Source: CAKSQF01 sp964568425 (GTDB lineage: Bacteria; Bacillota; Clostridia; Oscillospirales; CAG-272). From it: a DNA stretch of 13,645 bases. The notes beneath the pieces were generated by a model, which was not told where the DNA came from, searched no databases, and saw nothing but the letters and a program-made list of their open reading frames with translations. The DNA lies in assembly GCA_964568425.1 (NCBI GenBank), contig CAZMPO010000032.1:1-13645 (forward strand). The letters run 5' to 3'. The position numbers and the translations under genes were made by a program. Shown one piece after another: positions 6,913-13,645 of the stretch. The first letter of the stretch is position 1; the number at the start of each line of letters is the position of its first letter.

Positions 6913-7437
6913 TTGGATCTTACCGAAAATCTTGCAAAGGCGTTTTTTGATCTGTGTCACGAGGAAGATCTTGACAGTGCTGTCAGGGATGACCTTTTTG
7001 CGATCGATCGCGCCTTTTCGGAGAATTGTGACATCGTAAACCTTCTTGATTGCCCGGGCATATCTCTGTCAGAGCGGCAAAGCATCGTTTGCGACATACT
7101 TGTCGGTGCGCATGCGTACACAGTCAATCTGATGTGCATTCTCACAGCAGATCGCACCGTCTCGTCTTTCTCAAAAATAGTGACGCTTTACAACTCATAT
7201 TACGAGTTAGCACATAATATCGAACATGTGACCGCGATCACTGCGTCTTCAATGACAGAGGATCAGATCGCAAGGCTGAAAAATGTTCTCGAGGACAAAC
7301 GCAAAAAGACGATCATTCTTGAAAATAAGGTCGATCATACACTGATCGGCGGTATTCTTCTCAAGTATCCCGATATGCAAACAAATGCGAGCGTCTCATC
7401 AGAGCTTGAACGGATAAAGCGCGAGCTGCTTGTTTAG
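6913..7437 (+). CDS. atpH: F-type ATP synthase subunit delta
   Basis: Subunit that joins F1 to the peripheral stalk, about 174 aa from TTG 6913. The N-terminal six-helix domain (ENLAKAFFDLCHEED..., to about residue 105) binds the tips of the alpha subunits. The C-terminal part holds the family signature KVDHTLIGGILLKYPD (roughly residues 139-154), where GG-x-[VIL] is typical. Neither candidate start is ATG; TTG 6898 would add five residues but overlaps the ribosome-binding site. The gene follows atpF by 18 bases. As is normal for delta, the sequence is more divergent than its neighbours; identity rests on position, size and the C-terminal motif. Confidence 0.9.
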   Translation: MDLTENLAKAFFDLCHEEDLDSAVRDDLFAIDRAFSENCDIVNLLDCPGISLSERQSIVCDILVGAHAYTVNLMCILTADRTVSSFSKIVTLYNSYYELAHNIEHVTAITASSMTEDQIARLKNVLEDKRKKTIILENKVDHTLIGGILLKYPDMQTNASVSSELERIKRELLV

Positions 7438-7468
7438 GCTAAATTGTTATCGATCGAAAGGAAAAAAC

Positions 7469-8983
7469 ATGCCAATTAACGCAGATGACATCAGCAAAGT
7501 CATAAAAGACAGAATAAAAACATATTCGTCGAAAATAGAACAAAGCGAGACGGGGTATGTCATACAAATAGGCGACGGAATCGCCAAGGTTCACGGACTT
7601 GACAAGTGTATGTCGAACGAGCTTCTTGAGTTTTCTAACGGACAGTACGGCATGGCTCTTAACCTTGAGGACACTCACGTAAGTGCGGTCATGCTCGGAA
7701 ATGATGCAGGCATATGCGAGGGTGACACCGTAAAAAGAACAGGCAAAGTCGTTTCCGTCCCCGTGGGCGAGGCTCTCATCGGGCGTGTAGTCAACTCGCT
7801 CGGAGAACCGATCGACGGAAAAGGTCCGATCGAGGCAGTCGACAGTTTGCCGATCGAGTCCCCTGCCCCCGGAATTATTGAGAGAAAATCGGTCAGCGTC
7901 CCCCTTCAAACGGGCATTGCCGCGATCGACTCTATGATACCGATAGGTCGCGGTCAAAGAGAGCTTATAATCGGGGACAGACAGACGGGTAAAACATCGA
8001 TCGCTGTTGATACGATCATTAACCAAAAAGGCAAAGGGATGATCTGTATCTATGTTGCGATAGGTCAAAAAAGATCGACCGTTGCTCAGATCGCAGAGAC
8101 TTTCGCGCAAAGCGGCGCAATGGATTACACATTCATCGTATCCGCGACAGCATCCGAATCAGCTCCGCTCCAATATATTGCACCCTACTCCGGCTGTGCT
8201 ATGGGTGAGTATTTCATGCATCAAGGCAAGGATGTCTTGATCGTTTACGATGACCTTTCAAAGCACGCGGTAGCATATCGTGCACTCTCACTTCTCATTC
8301 GCCGTCCGCCCGGACGCGAAGCATATCCCGGTGATGTATTCTATCTCCATTCAAGACTTCTCGAACGTGCGGCAAGGGTCGCACCCGAATACGGAGGCGG
8401 ATCGATAACCGCACTTCCGATAATAGAGACACAGGCGGGTGACGTTTCGGCGTACATTCCGACCAATGTTATTTCGATCACCGACGGTCAGATATTCCTT
8501 GAAACAGAGCTTTTTCACAGCGGCATCAAACCGGCGGTAAACCCTGGTATCTCGGTATCGCGAGTCGGCGGAAACGCGCAGATAAAAGCTATGAAAAAGG
8601 TGTCGGGACCACTGAAGCTTGCTTACGCGCAATATCGTGAGCTTCAATCATTCGCCCAGTTCGGCTCTGATCTTGACGATGACACGAAACGCAGGCTTGC
8701 CCAAGGTGAACGCATAGTCGAGGTCCTCAAGCAAGGAAGAAACGAACCTATGGCAGTCGAGGATCAAGTTGTCATAATCTATATCGCCGTTCACGATCTC
8801 ATGCGCGAGATACCCGTAAAATCGGTCAAGGCTTTTGAGATCGGCTACCTCGAATATCTTAAAGCCAACCATCCGACCGTGACAGAGGATATAAGAAATA
8901 CCGGTCTGCTCTCCGATGAAAACGAAAAATTGATCGTCAGATCGGTCGGCGAGTATACCGAACGCTTCACAAAGGGCATTTGA
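7469..8983 (+). CDS. atpA: F-type ATP synthase subunit alpha
   Basis: Non-catalytic nucleotide-binding subunit of F1, 504 aa, the usual length. Visible sites: Walker A GDRQTGKT (169-176), Walker B DVLIVYDDLSKHA (near 255-267), and the ISVSRVGGNAQ segment with R365, the arginine finger that completes the catalytic site on beta. The N-terminal residues 1-20 would contact subunit delta. The frame is open from 7430, but ATG 7469 has GAAAGG (7456-7461) upstream and gives an N-terminus that matches the family. It ends with TGA at 8983, two bases before atpG. Nothing is missing or unusual in the catalytic interface. Confidence 0.98.
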   Translation: MPINADDISKVIKDRIKTYSSKIEQSETGYVIQIGDGIAKVHGLDKCMSNELLEFSNGQYGMALNLEDTHVSAVMLGNDAGICEGDTVKRTGKVVSVPVGEALIGRVVNSLGEPIDGKGPIEAVDSLPIESPAPGIIERKSVSVPLQTGIAAIDSMIPIGRGQRELIIGDRQTGKTSIAVDTIINQKGKGMICIYVAIGQKRSTVAQIAETFAQSGAMDYTFIVSATASESAPLQYIAPYSGCAMGEYFMHQGKDVLIVYDDLSKHAVAYRALSLLIRRPPGREAYPGDVFYLHSRLLERAARVAPEYGGGSITALPIIETQAGDVSAYIPTNVISITDGQIFLETELFHSGIKPAVNPGISVSRVGGNAQIKAMKKVSGPLKLAYAQYRELQSFAQFGSDLDDDTKRRLAQGERIVEVLKQGRNEPMAVEDQVVIIYIAVHDLMREIPVKSVKAFEIGYLEYLKANHPTVTEDIRNTGLLSDENEKLIVRSVGEYTERFTKGI

Positions 8984-8985
8984 TC

Positions 8986-9837
8986 ATGGCAAACGTTTCA
9001 ATGAAGGCGGTCAAAAGCCGCATAAAAAGCGTCGAAGGAACGATGCAGATCACGCACGCGATGGAGCTTGTATCCGCATCGAAGCTGCGGCGTGCAAAAG
9101 AGCGAGCACTTGTCACAAAGCCGGTAAAAGACATTTTGACAGATACTCTTTTGGCCATGCGATCAGATCGCGAGGCATCGCTGTCTGCTTTTTTCAAAGA
9201 GCGCGAGATAAAGAAAACCTGTTATATAGTCGTTGCCGGCGATCGCGGTCTTGCCGGCGGATATAACTCGAACCTCTTTAAGGCTGTTTCGGCAGATGTC
9301 GAAGACGCATCTTACACACTGATCCCGATCGGCAAAAAGAGCCTTGAGCACTACAAGCACAACGGTCGCGAAATATTGTCATCAAACTATCCGCTCGCCT
9401 CTGAGATAGGCGTGTCCGATTGTCTTGCCATCGGTAAGCTTGTGTCCGACGGATACGCCAAGGCAAAGTTTGACCGAGTGGTGTTGGCGTATACACGCTT
9501 TGATTCGGTACTGACGCAGACACCCGTTCTCGAACAGATACTTCCCTTTTCTGCTGATGAAAAGGTCGAACTTTCGAGACAGTCAACAATATATGAGCCG
9601 TCATCCGATGAGCTTCTTTGTCGAGTTTCCTCACAGTATATCGCGACATTTCTTTATTGCGCGATCGCCGAAGCTCAGGCATCCGAGCATGCCGCAAGAC
9701 GAAATTCGATGAGCTCAGCCAACAAAAACGGCGAGACCATGCTTGCCGATATGCGACTGCAATATAACAGAGCAAGACAGTCGGTGATCACTCAGGAAAT
9801 AACAGAGATAGTCGCGGGCGCGGGTCACGCCGATTAA
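8986..9837 (+). CDS. atpG: F-type ATP synthase subunit gamma
   Basis: Central shaft of F1, 283 aa. The N-terminal helix has the family pattern VKSRIKSVEGTMQITHAMELVSASKLRRA (residues about 9-37; given here as landmarks VKSRIKSVE and THAMELVSASKL). The C-terminal helix has MLADMRLQYNRARQSVITQEI and ends EIVAGAGHAD. Together these form the antiparallel coiled coil inside the alpha-beta ring. The central Rossmann-like domain lies between, with VVAGDRGLAGGYN near residue 80. ATG 8986 is preferred over the TTG at 8980, which overlaps the atpA stop; AAGGG at 8972-8976 is a modest ribosome-binding site, suggesting coupling to atpA. Confidence 0.97.
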   Translation: MANVSMKAVKSRIKSVEGTMQITHAMELVSASKLRRAKERALVTKPVKDILTDTLLAMRSDREASLSAFFKEREIKKTCYIVVAGDRGLAGGYNSNLFKAVSADVEDASYTLIPIGKKSLEHYKHNGREILSSNYPLASEIGVSDCLAIGKLVSDGYAKAKFDRVVLAYTRFDSVLTQTPVLEQILPFSADEKVELSRQSTIYEPSSDELLCRVSSQYIATFLYCAIAEAQASEHAARRNSMSSANKNGETMLADMRLQYNRARQSVITQEITEIVAGAGHAD

Positions 9838-9874
9838 GCCGATCGGCATATACTATATTCGAAAGGAAAATAAC

Positions 9875-11272
9875 ATGAGCACTGGAAATGTCGGAAAGAT
9901 CACTCAGGTGATCGGACCCGTTATTGATATTCGCTTTTCCGAGGGTCGCCTTCCTGACCTCCTTAACGCGATAAATATTGATGTTAACGGAAAACGCATC
10001 GTCTGCGAGGTTGCACAACAGATAGGAGACGATGTCGTCAGGTGCATTGCAATGAGCTCAACCGACGGGCTTCAAAGAGGGCTTGACGCAGTCGATACCG
10101 GATCCGGAATAACCGTACCGGTCGGCAAAGAAACGCTCGGCAGAGTCTTTAATTTGCTTGGCGATCCTGTCGACAACGGTCCCGAGCTCGAAAATGCCGA
10201 AAAATGGTGCATTCATCGCGCACCTCCGTCCTATGATGAGCAGGAGAGCACGACCGAGATACTCGAAACCGGCATTAAAGTCGTTGACCTTATCGCGCCA
10301 TACGCCAAGGGCGGCAAGATCGGTCTTTTCGGCGGCGCGGGAGTAGGAAAGACAGTTCTGATAATGGAGCTTATCAACAACATCGCAAGACAGCACGGCG
10401 GCATCTCGGTATTTACCGGTGTCGGCGAGCGCACGCGTGAAGGCAACGACCTCTACAATGAAATGAAGGAGTCGGGAGTCATTAACAAGACCGCACTTGT
10501 TTACGGTCAGATGAACGAACCGCCCGGAGCAAGAATGCGTGTTGCCCTGTCGGGACTCACGATGGCTGAATATTTCAGAGATCGCGAAAATCAGGACGTT
10601 CTCCTTTTCATTGATAACATATTCAGATTCACGCAGGCAGGAAGTGAGGTCTCCGCACTTCTTGGAAGAATGCCCTCGGCTGTCGGCTATCAGCCGACCC
10701 TCGCAACAGAGATGGGTGCTCTCCAGGAGAGGATCACATCGACAAAGCGCGGATCGATCACATCCGTTCAGGCTGTGTATGTCCCTGCCGACGACTTGAC
10801 CGACCCTGCTCCGGCGACCACTTTTGCACACCTTGATGCAACGACCGTTCTATCGCGTTCGATATCGTCGCTCGGAATCTATCCCGCAGTCGATCCGCTT
10901 GAGTCGACATCGAGAATACTGACCCCCGAGATCGTCGGAATCGAGCATTACGAAACGGCGCTCCGCGTTCAGCAGGTTCTGCAGAGATATAAAGAGCTTC
11001 AGGATATAATCGCGATCATGGGTATGGACGAGCTGTCGGATGAAGATAAGCTGCTCGTGAGCCGTGCAAGAAAGATACAGCGTTTCCTTTCTCAACCCTT
11101 CTTTGTCGCAGAGCAGTTCAACGGAATGCAGGGAAAATATGTGCCGATCAAAGAGACGGTCAGAGGATTCCGCGAGATCCTCGACGGCAAGCACGACGAT
11201 CTTCCCGAATCAGCCTTCCTCTTCGTCGGAACTATCGATGAGGCTGTCAAAAAAGCAAGAGAGCAAAAATAA
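9875..11272 (+). CDS. atpD: F-type ATP synthase subunit beta
   Basis: Catalytic subunit of F1, 465 aa, normal length. Walker A GGAGVGKT is at 153-160 (catalytic Lys159), GERTREGND with the catalytic glutamate and arginine is at 184-192, and Walker B is VLLFIDNIFRF (near 245). The DELSDED loop near 385-391, the DELSEED lever of other species, pushes on subunit gamma. ATG follows GAAAGG by a few bases; the gap from atpG is 37 bases. All catalytic residues I can place are present, so the enzyme should be active in ATP synthesis and hydrolysis. Confidence 0.98.
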   Translation: MSTGNVGKITQVIGPVIDIRFSEGRLPDLLNAINIDVNGKRIVCEVAQQIGDDVVRCIAMSSTDGLQRGLDAVDTGSGITVPVGKETLGRVFNLLGDPVDNGPELENAEKWCIHRAPPSYDEQESTTEILETGIKVVDLIAPYAKGGKIGLFGGAGVGKTVLIMELINNIARQHGGISVFTGVGERTREGNDLYNEMKESGVINKTALVYGQMNEPPGARMRVALSGLTMAEYFRDRENQDVLLFIDNIFRFTQAGSEVSALLGRMPSAVGYQPTLATEMGALQERITSTKRGSITSVQAVYVPADDLTDPAPATTFAHLDATTVLSRSISSLGIYPAVDPLESTSRILTPEIVGIEHYETALRVQQVLQRYKELQDIIAIMGMDELSDEDKLLVSRARKIQRFLSQPFFVAEQFNGMQGKYVPIKETVRGFREILDGKHDDLPESAFLFVGTIDEAVKKAREQK

Positions 11273-11301
11273 ATCTTTTGTAATAAGGAGTGTTCCCTTT
11301 T

Positions 11302-11709
11302 ATGGATGAATTGACCCTTCAGATCTGTACGACCGACGGCGTCGCATTTGACGGTGCTGTCAAGGATGTTACGCTCAGATCGGTAGTCGGCGATGTCTGT
11401 ATAATGAAAAATCACGCAAATTATATGACCGCGATCGATTACGGTAAGGTAAAGATCAATACAGCCGACGGGAGAACACTCGTCGCCGCATGTACCGAGG
11501 GATTTTTGTCGGTCTCGGACAACAAAGCAAGATTGATTGCGACAACATTCGAGTTTTCGGACGCTATAGACATACAAAGAGCCGAAAAAGCGGCAACAAA
11601 TGCAAGAGAACGCATAGAGCAAAAACGCTCCCCCGACGACCTTGCGCGCGCCGAAGCAAAACTAAAACGCGCACTAATCAGACTCTCGGTCGCGGGCAGT
11701 AACCACTAA
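11302..11709 (+). CDS. atpC: F-type ATP synthase subunit epsilon
   Basis: Rotor-stalk subunit of 135 aa that links gamma to the c ring and can inhibit ATP hydrolysis. The N-terminal beta-sandwich (about 1-85) contains GDVCIMKNHANYMTAI, the local form of the family's G-x-x-x-I-x-x-x-H segment, and GFLSV. The C-terminal pair of helices (about 88-133) is Ala-, Arg- and Lys-rich and includes RAEKAATNARERIEQK. ATG 11302 follows AAGGAG (11285-11290); an in-frame GTG at 11290 lies inside that site and is rejected. Last gene of the operon, with a terminator 13 bases after the stop. Confidence 0.94.
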   Translation: MDELTLQICTTDGVAFDGAVKDVTLRSVVGDVCIMKNHANYMTAIDYGKVKINTADGRTLVAACTEGFLSVSDNKARLIATTFEFSDAIDIQRAEKAATNARERIEQKRSPDDLARAEAKLKRALIRLSVAGSNH

Positions 11710-11721
11710 GATAATAAATAT

Positions 11722-11757
11722 GACAGGATGTCTTCTTTTGATGTCCTGTCTTTTTTT
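11722..11757 (+). terminator. Rho-independent terminator of the atp operon
   Basis: An 11-bp stem (11722-11732 with 11740-11750), seven strong pairs plus two G-U and two closing pairs, with a 7-base loop, is followed directly by seven T (11751-11757). It lies just after the atpC stop and marks the operon end. Confidence 0.93.
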
Positions 11758-11780
11758 GCCAAAAAATTAATATATTCGCC

Positions 11781-11805
11781 AAAAACTATTGACAACATAG
11801 TTTTT
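11781..11805. repeat. Perfect 9-bp inverted repeat overlapping a -35 box
   Basis: AAAAACTAT (11781-11789) and ATAGTTTTT (11797-11805) flank a 7-base centre. The -35 element TTGACA occupies 11789-11794, inside the dyad. This is the geometry of a repressor operator, although it is built from A and T runs and could be a chance dyad. Confidence 0.45.
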
Positions 11806-11818
11806 TTGGTGCTATAAT
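11789..11818 (+). promoter_or_regulatory. Sigma-A promoter of the secreted protein gene
   Basis: TTGACA (11789-11794), an 18-base spacer and TATAAT (11813-11818); start expected near 11825. The leader of about 58 bases ends in GGAGG (11871-11875), eight bases before the GTG start. Confidence 0.87.
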
Positions 11819-11883
11819 ACGAGTAGATTATGGGGTAAAAATGAATACAATAAGCTTTGCCCAAAGAAACGGAGGTTTTTATA

Positions 11884-13645
11884 GTGAAAAAACTACTCAT
11901 TTTGCTATCTGCAATATTGCTGATAGCATCCACCTTTGCACTCGGCATTTTTGCCGATCCGTATGATGAAGTGCAACTGCCGGGACTCCCCGAAGGTGTA
12001 CAAGGCTACGAGATCGAGGGCGCTTCCAACGAGATGTATGCTGATCTCTTCGAGGTCACCAAGAAGTATTTCGTTGTGTCAATGACCCTGCCGTTTGCCG
12101 AAAAGGTAGGAGGTACTTTGAGCGACAACGGTTGTGTTGGTCTTACCATCGGAGACGAGAACTACGAGTGCTTCTACATTCCGCACGACGTTGTCGACTA
12201 TCACAATGGCACACGCAGTCCCGGATTCAGCGAAGATCCAAGAGCGCAAATTCTGGTCGGCGCATGGTGGGCATCTCCTGCATTTGGCTCATATCAGACA
12301 AACTACATCGATGGCGGCGAAGGTTCGATCACAGAAGACACTCTTGTCGGCAATGATATCACGGTCACCATCGAAGGTCATGTAGAAATCGAAGAATCGT
12401 TGTGGGGAGAATTGTGGTGTAAGGTCACCATCAAAGCATGGATCAACGACACTCCCCTCGTACTTAACGGCGGCGAGATGGAAGTTACCGCTTACGACTT
12501 TGATTCTAACCCCTACGTTGGCTACAGTTGCAAGCTCACCGGAGTTACCGCTCAGATCAAGTTCGCTCAGTCGAACGCTGAGATCGACAGATCCGTCCTC
12601 GTAAACGGCGTTCCGGATGATACAGGCATGCCCGGACCTGATGATTATGAATGTCATCATTTCTACAGTAAGATCAAAAGCGACAGAGATGTACACTGGA
12701 AGGAATGCGACAGATGCGGAGAAATATACTCGATCGAGATGCACACATTCGAGGACGGCGTTTGCACGATCTGCGGCGAAGAAGAGGTTCTCTACGGTGA
12801 CGCAAACGGCGACGGCAAGATCGATTCTAAAGATATAATCCTGCTCAAAAAGTACATAGCAAATCTCGAAAACGGCAAATCGAGCGTCACCCTCGGTCAT
12901 AGAGTCGAGGTCGATCCCGGATACCCCGCAACCTGCACCGAGGACGGCATGACCGACGGCAAGAAATGCACCGATTGCGGCAAAATCCTCGCAAGCAAAG
13001 AGGTTATACCTGCATACGGTCACAATGTCGACAAGTGGACAGTAACAAAGCAGCCGACCTGTACTGAAAACGGCGAAAGTCAGGGCACATGTACACGATG
13101 CGGTAAAACGGATACATTAACAATCGCCTCAGCCGGCGGTCACAGCTTTGGTCAGTGGAGTACGACAAAAGAAGCGACATGTACCGAGGACGGTGAACGC
13201 GAGCATACATGTGCTAACTGCGGTGGTAATGAGATCGAAACCATTAAAGCAGGCGGGCACAGCTTCGGTGAGTGGAACACAACAAAAGAGGCAACATGTA
13301 CCAAAAACGGCGAACGCGAACGCACATGTGGACTCTGTGGTGAAAAAGATGTCGAGGCAATTACAGCAAGCGGACACACAAAGATAAAGATGATCATTGA
13401 TATCGAGCCGACTGTGACAGAAAAAGGCTCCGGTCACACGAAATGTATAAGCTGTGGTAATACGATTCAGGCGAATATCACAATTGACGCGATAGCCGAT
13501 CAACTTTTGTATACATTAAACAGCTCCAGCAAAACATGTACGATCACTGGGTGCAAGAGTTCGAATGTTTCGATTATAACCATCCCCGAGAGCATCGACG
13601 GCTACACGGTCACCGCGATCGGAGACAAGGCGTTTGCCGATTGCG
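11884..13645 (+). CDS. Secreted modular surface protein with dockerin-like, Cys3-His repeat and BspA-like LRR segments (partial)
   Basis: Starts with GTG behind GGAGG and stays open for 587 codons to the window edge. A signal peptide is clear (basic VKK, hydrophobic 4-20, likely cleavage after A24). Residues about 25-240 form an unrecognised, probably beta-rich domain. Residues 257-298 carry spaced Cys/His pairs (CHH, HW, CDRCG, H, CTICG). Residues 304-328 are one dockerin-type calcium loop and helix (GDANGDGKIDSKD). Residues 340-537 are five tandem repeats of about 39 aa, and from about 541 a BspA-like leucine-rich repeat begins (TITGC..., IPESIDG, AIGDKAFADC). The likely place is outside the cell, perhaps in adhesion or polymer binding. 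It has its own promoter and no functional tie to the atp operon. No enzyme motif is seen; function is unknown. Confidence 0.88.
   Translation, partial: MKKLLILLSAILLIASTFALGIFADPYDEVQLPGLPEGVQGYEIEGASNEMYADLFEVTKKYFVVSMTLPFAEKVGGTLSDNGCVGLTIGDENYECFYIPHDVVDYHNGTRSPGFSEDPRAQILVGAWWASPAFGSYQTNYIDGGEGSITEDTLVGNDITVTIEGHVEIEESLWGELWCKVTIKAWINDTPLVLNGGEMEVTAYDFDSNPYVGYSCKLTGVTAQIKFAQSNAEIDRSVLVNGVPDDTGMPGPDDYECHHFYSKIKSDRDVHWKECDRCGEIYSIEMHTFEDGVCTICGEEEVLYGDANGDGKIDSKDIILLKKYIANLENGKSSVTLGHRVEVDPGYPATCTEDGMTDGKKCTDCGKILASKEVIPAYGHNVDKWTVTKQPTCTENGESQGTCTRCGKTDTLTIASAGGHSFGQWSTTKEATCTEDGEREHTCANCGGNEIETIKAGGHSFGEWNTTKEATCTKNGERERTCGLCGEKDVEAITASGHTKIKMIIDIEPTVTEKGSGHTKCISCGNTIQANITIDAIADQLLYTLNSSSKTCTITGCKSSNVSIITIPESIDGYTVTAIGDKAFADC
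12901..13494 (+). repeat. Five tandem ~117-bp coding repeats (Cys3-His protein repeats)
   Basis: Units: 12901-13023 (41 codons), 13024-13143 (40), 13144-13260 (39), 13261-13377 (39), 13378-13494 (39, degenerate). The consensus is W-x-T-T-K-E-A-T-C-T-E-x-G, then T-C-x-x-C-G, ending in G-H. Units 3 and 4 are the most alike, also at DNA level, so they probably duplicated most recently. Unit 5 has lost the first Cys (PTVTEKG instead of ATCTE-x-G) and grades into the LRR part. Confidence 0.88.

Noticed and set aside
7430..7468. An N-terminal extension of AtpA by 13 residues
   Set aside because: It would overlap the atpH end, it lacks its own ribosome-binding site, and the ATG at 7469 has a good one and gives the family's usual N-terminus.
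7801..8100. Unusually frequent GATC sites, suggesting a methylation or phage-avoidance signal
   Set aside because: Most fall as G|ATC across codons ending in G followed by the preferred Ile codon ATC, so codon usage explains them.
7439..10831. Long minus-strand frames opposite atpA and atpD (for example 7439-8110 and 10058-10831)
   Set aside because: They are antisense shadows of highly conserved ATP synthase subunits, with no family similarity and no promoter or ribosome-binding site.
12289..13023. A 244-codon minus-strand frame inside the secreted protein gene
   Set aside because: The plus-strand frame has a signal peptide, dockerin-like loop, ordered repeats and LRR motifs. The opposite frame is rich in Cys, Val and Phe without a pattern.
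1..13645. CRISPR array, tRNA, rRNA, insertion sequence or prophage genes
   Set aside because: No regularly spaced repeats outside the protein-coding repeat array, no cloverleaf with a CCA end, and no transposase, integrase or phage protein motif was found on either strand.

Overview
The window looks like the chromosome of a strictly anaerobic, gut- or rumen-type Firmicute of class Clostridia. I infer this from a trimeric [FeFe] hydrogenase, an F-type ATP synthase whose c subunit resembles the sodium-type rings of anaerobes, clean AGGAGG ribosome-binding sites, sigma-A promoters, and a secreted protein with dockerin-like and BspA-like leucine-rich repeat segments. No species can be named from the sequence alone.

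Layout. Positions 1-90 hold the 3' end of a plus-strand gene, possibly radC-like. A bidirectional terminator (119-164) separates it from a convergent minus-strand operon, hydC-hydB-hydA (4328 down to 177). This encodes the NuoE-like, NuoF-like and catalytic subunits of an NAD(H)-linked, probably electron-bifurcating [FeFe] hydrogenase, and it is read from a near-perfect promoter at 4410-4438. A 318-base AT-rich divergent region (4329-4646) carries that promoter and a plus-strand promoter (4562-4590) for a complete ATP synthase operon: atpZ-like, atpI, atpB, atpE, atpF, atpH, atpA, atpG, atpD, atpC (4647-11709). A strong terminator at 11722-11757 ends it. A separate promoter (11789-11818) then drives a large secreted modular protein that begins with GTG at 11884 and runs off the end of the window.

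How the parts work together. HydABC would re-oxidise NADH and reduced ferredoxin by making H2, or run in reverse. The ATP synthase makes ATP from, or maintains, a transmembrane ion gradient. The c subunit carries the residue set of sodium-binding rings, with a glutamate where the classical sodium type has glutamine. This is the two-carboxylate arrangement described for the Fusobacterium nucleatum ring, so the coupling ion is predicted to be Na+. No Na+-pumping Rnf complex lies in the window; its presence elsewhere would complete the circuit.

The most distinctive items are the two-carboxylate c subunit together with an unusual subunit a half-channel residue, a Ser in place of the usual second Cys in the first H-cluster motif of HydA, and the terminal surface protein with tandem 39-residue Cys3-His repeats. 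I do not see a clearly new defence or mobile system here: no CRISPR array, tRNA, rRNA, transposase or phage gene was recognised.
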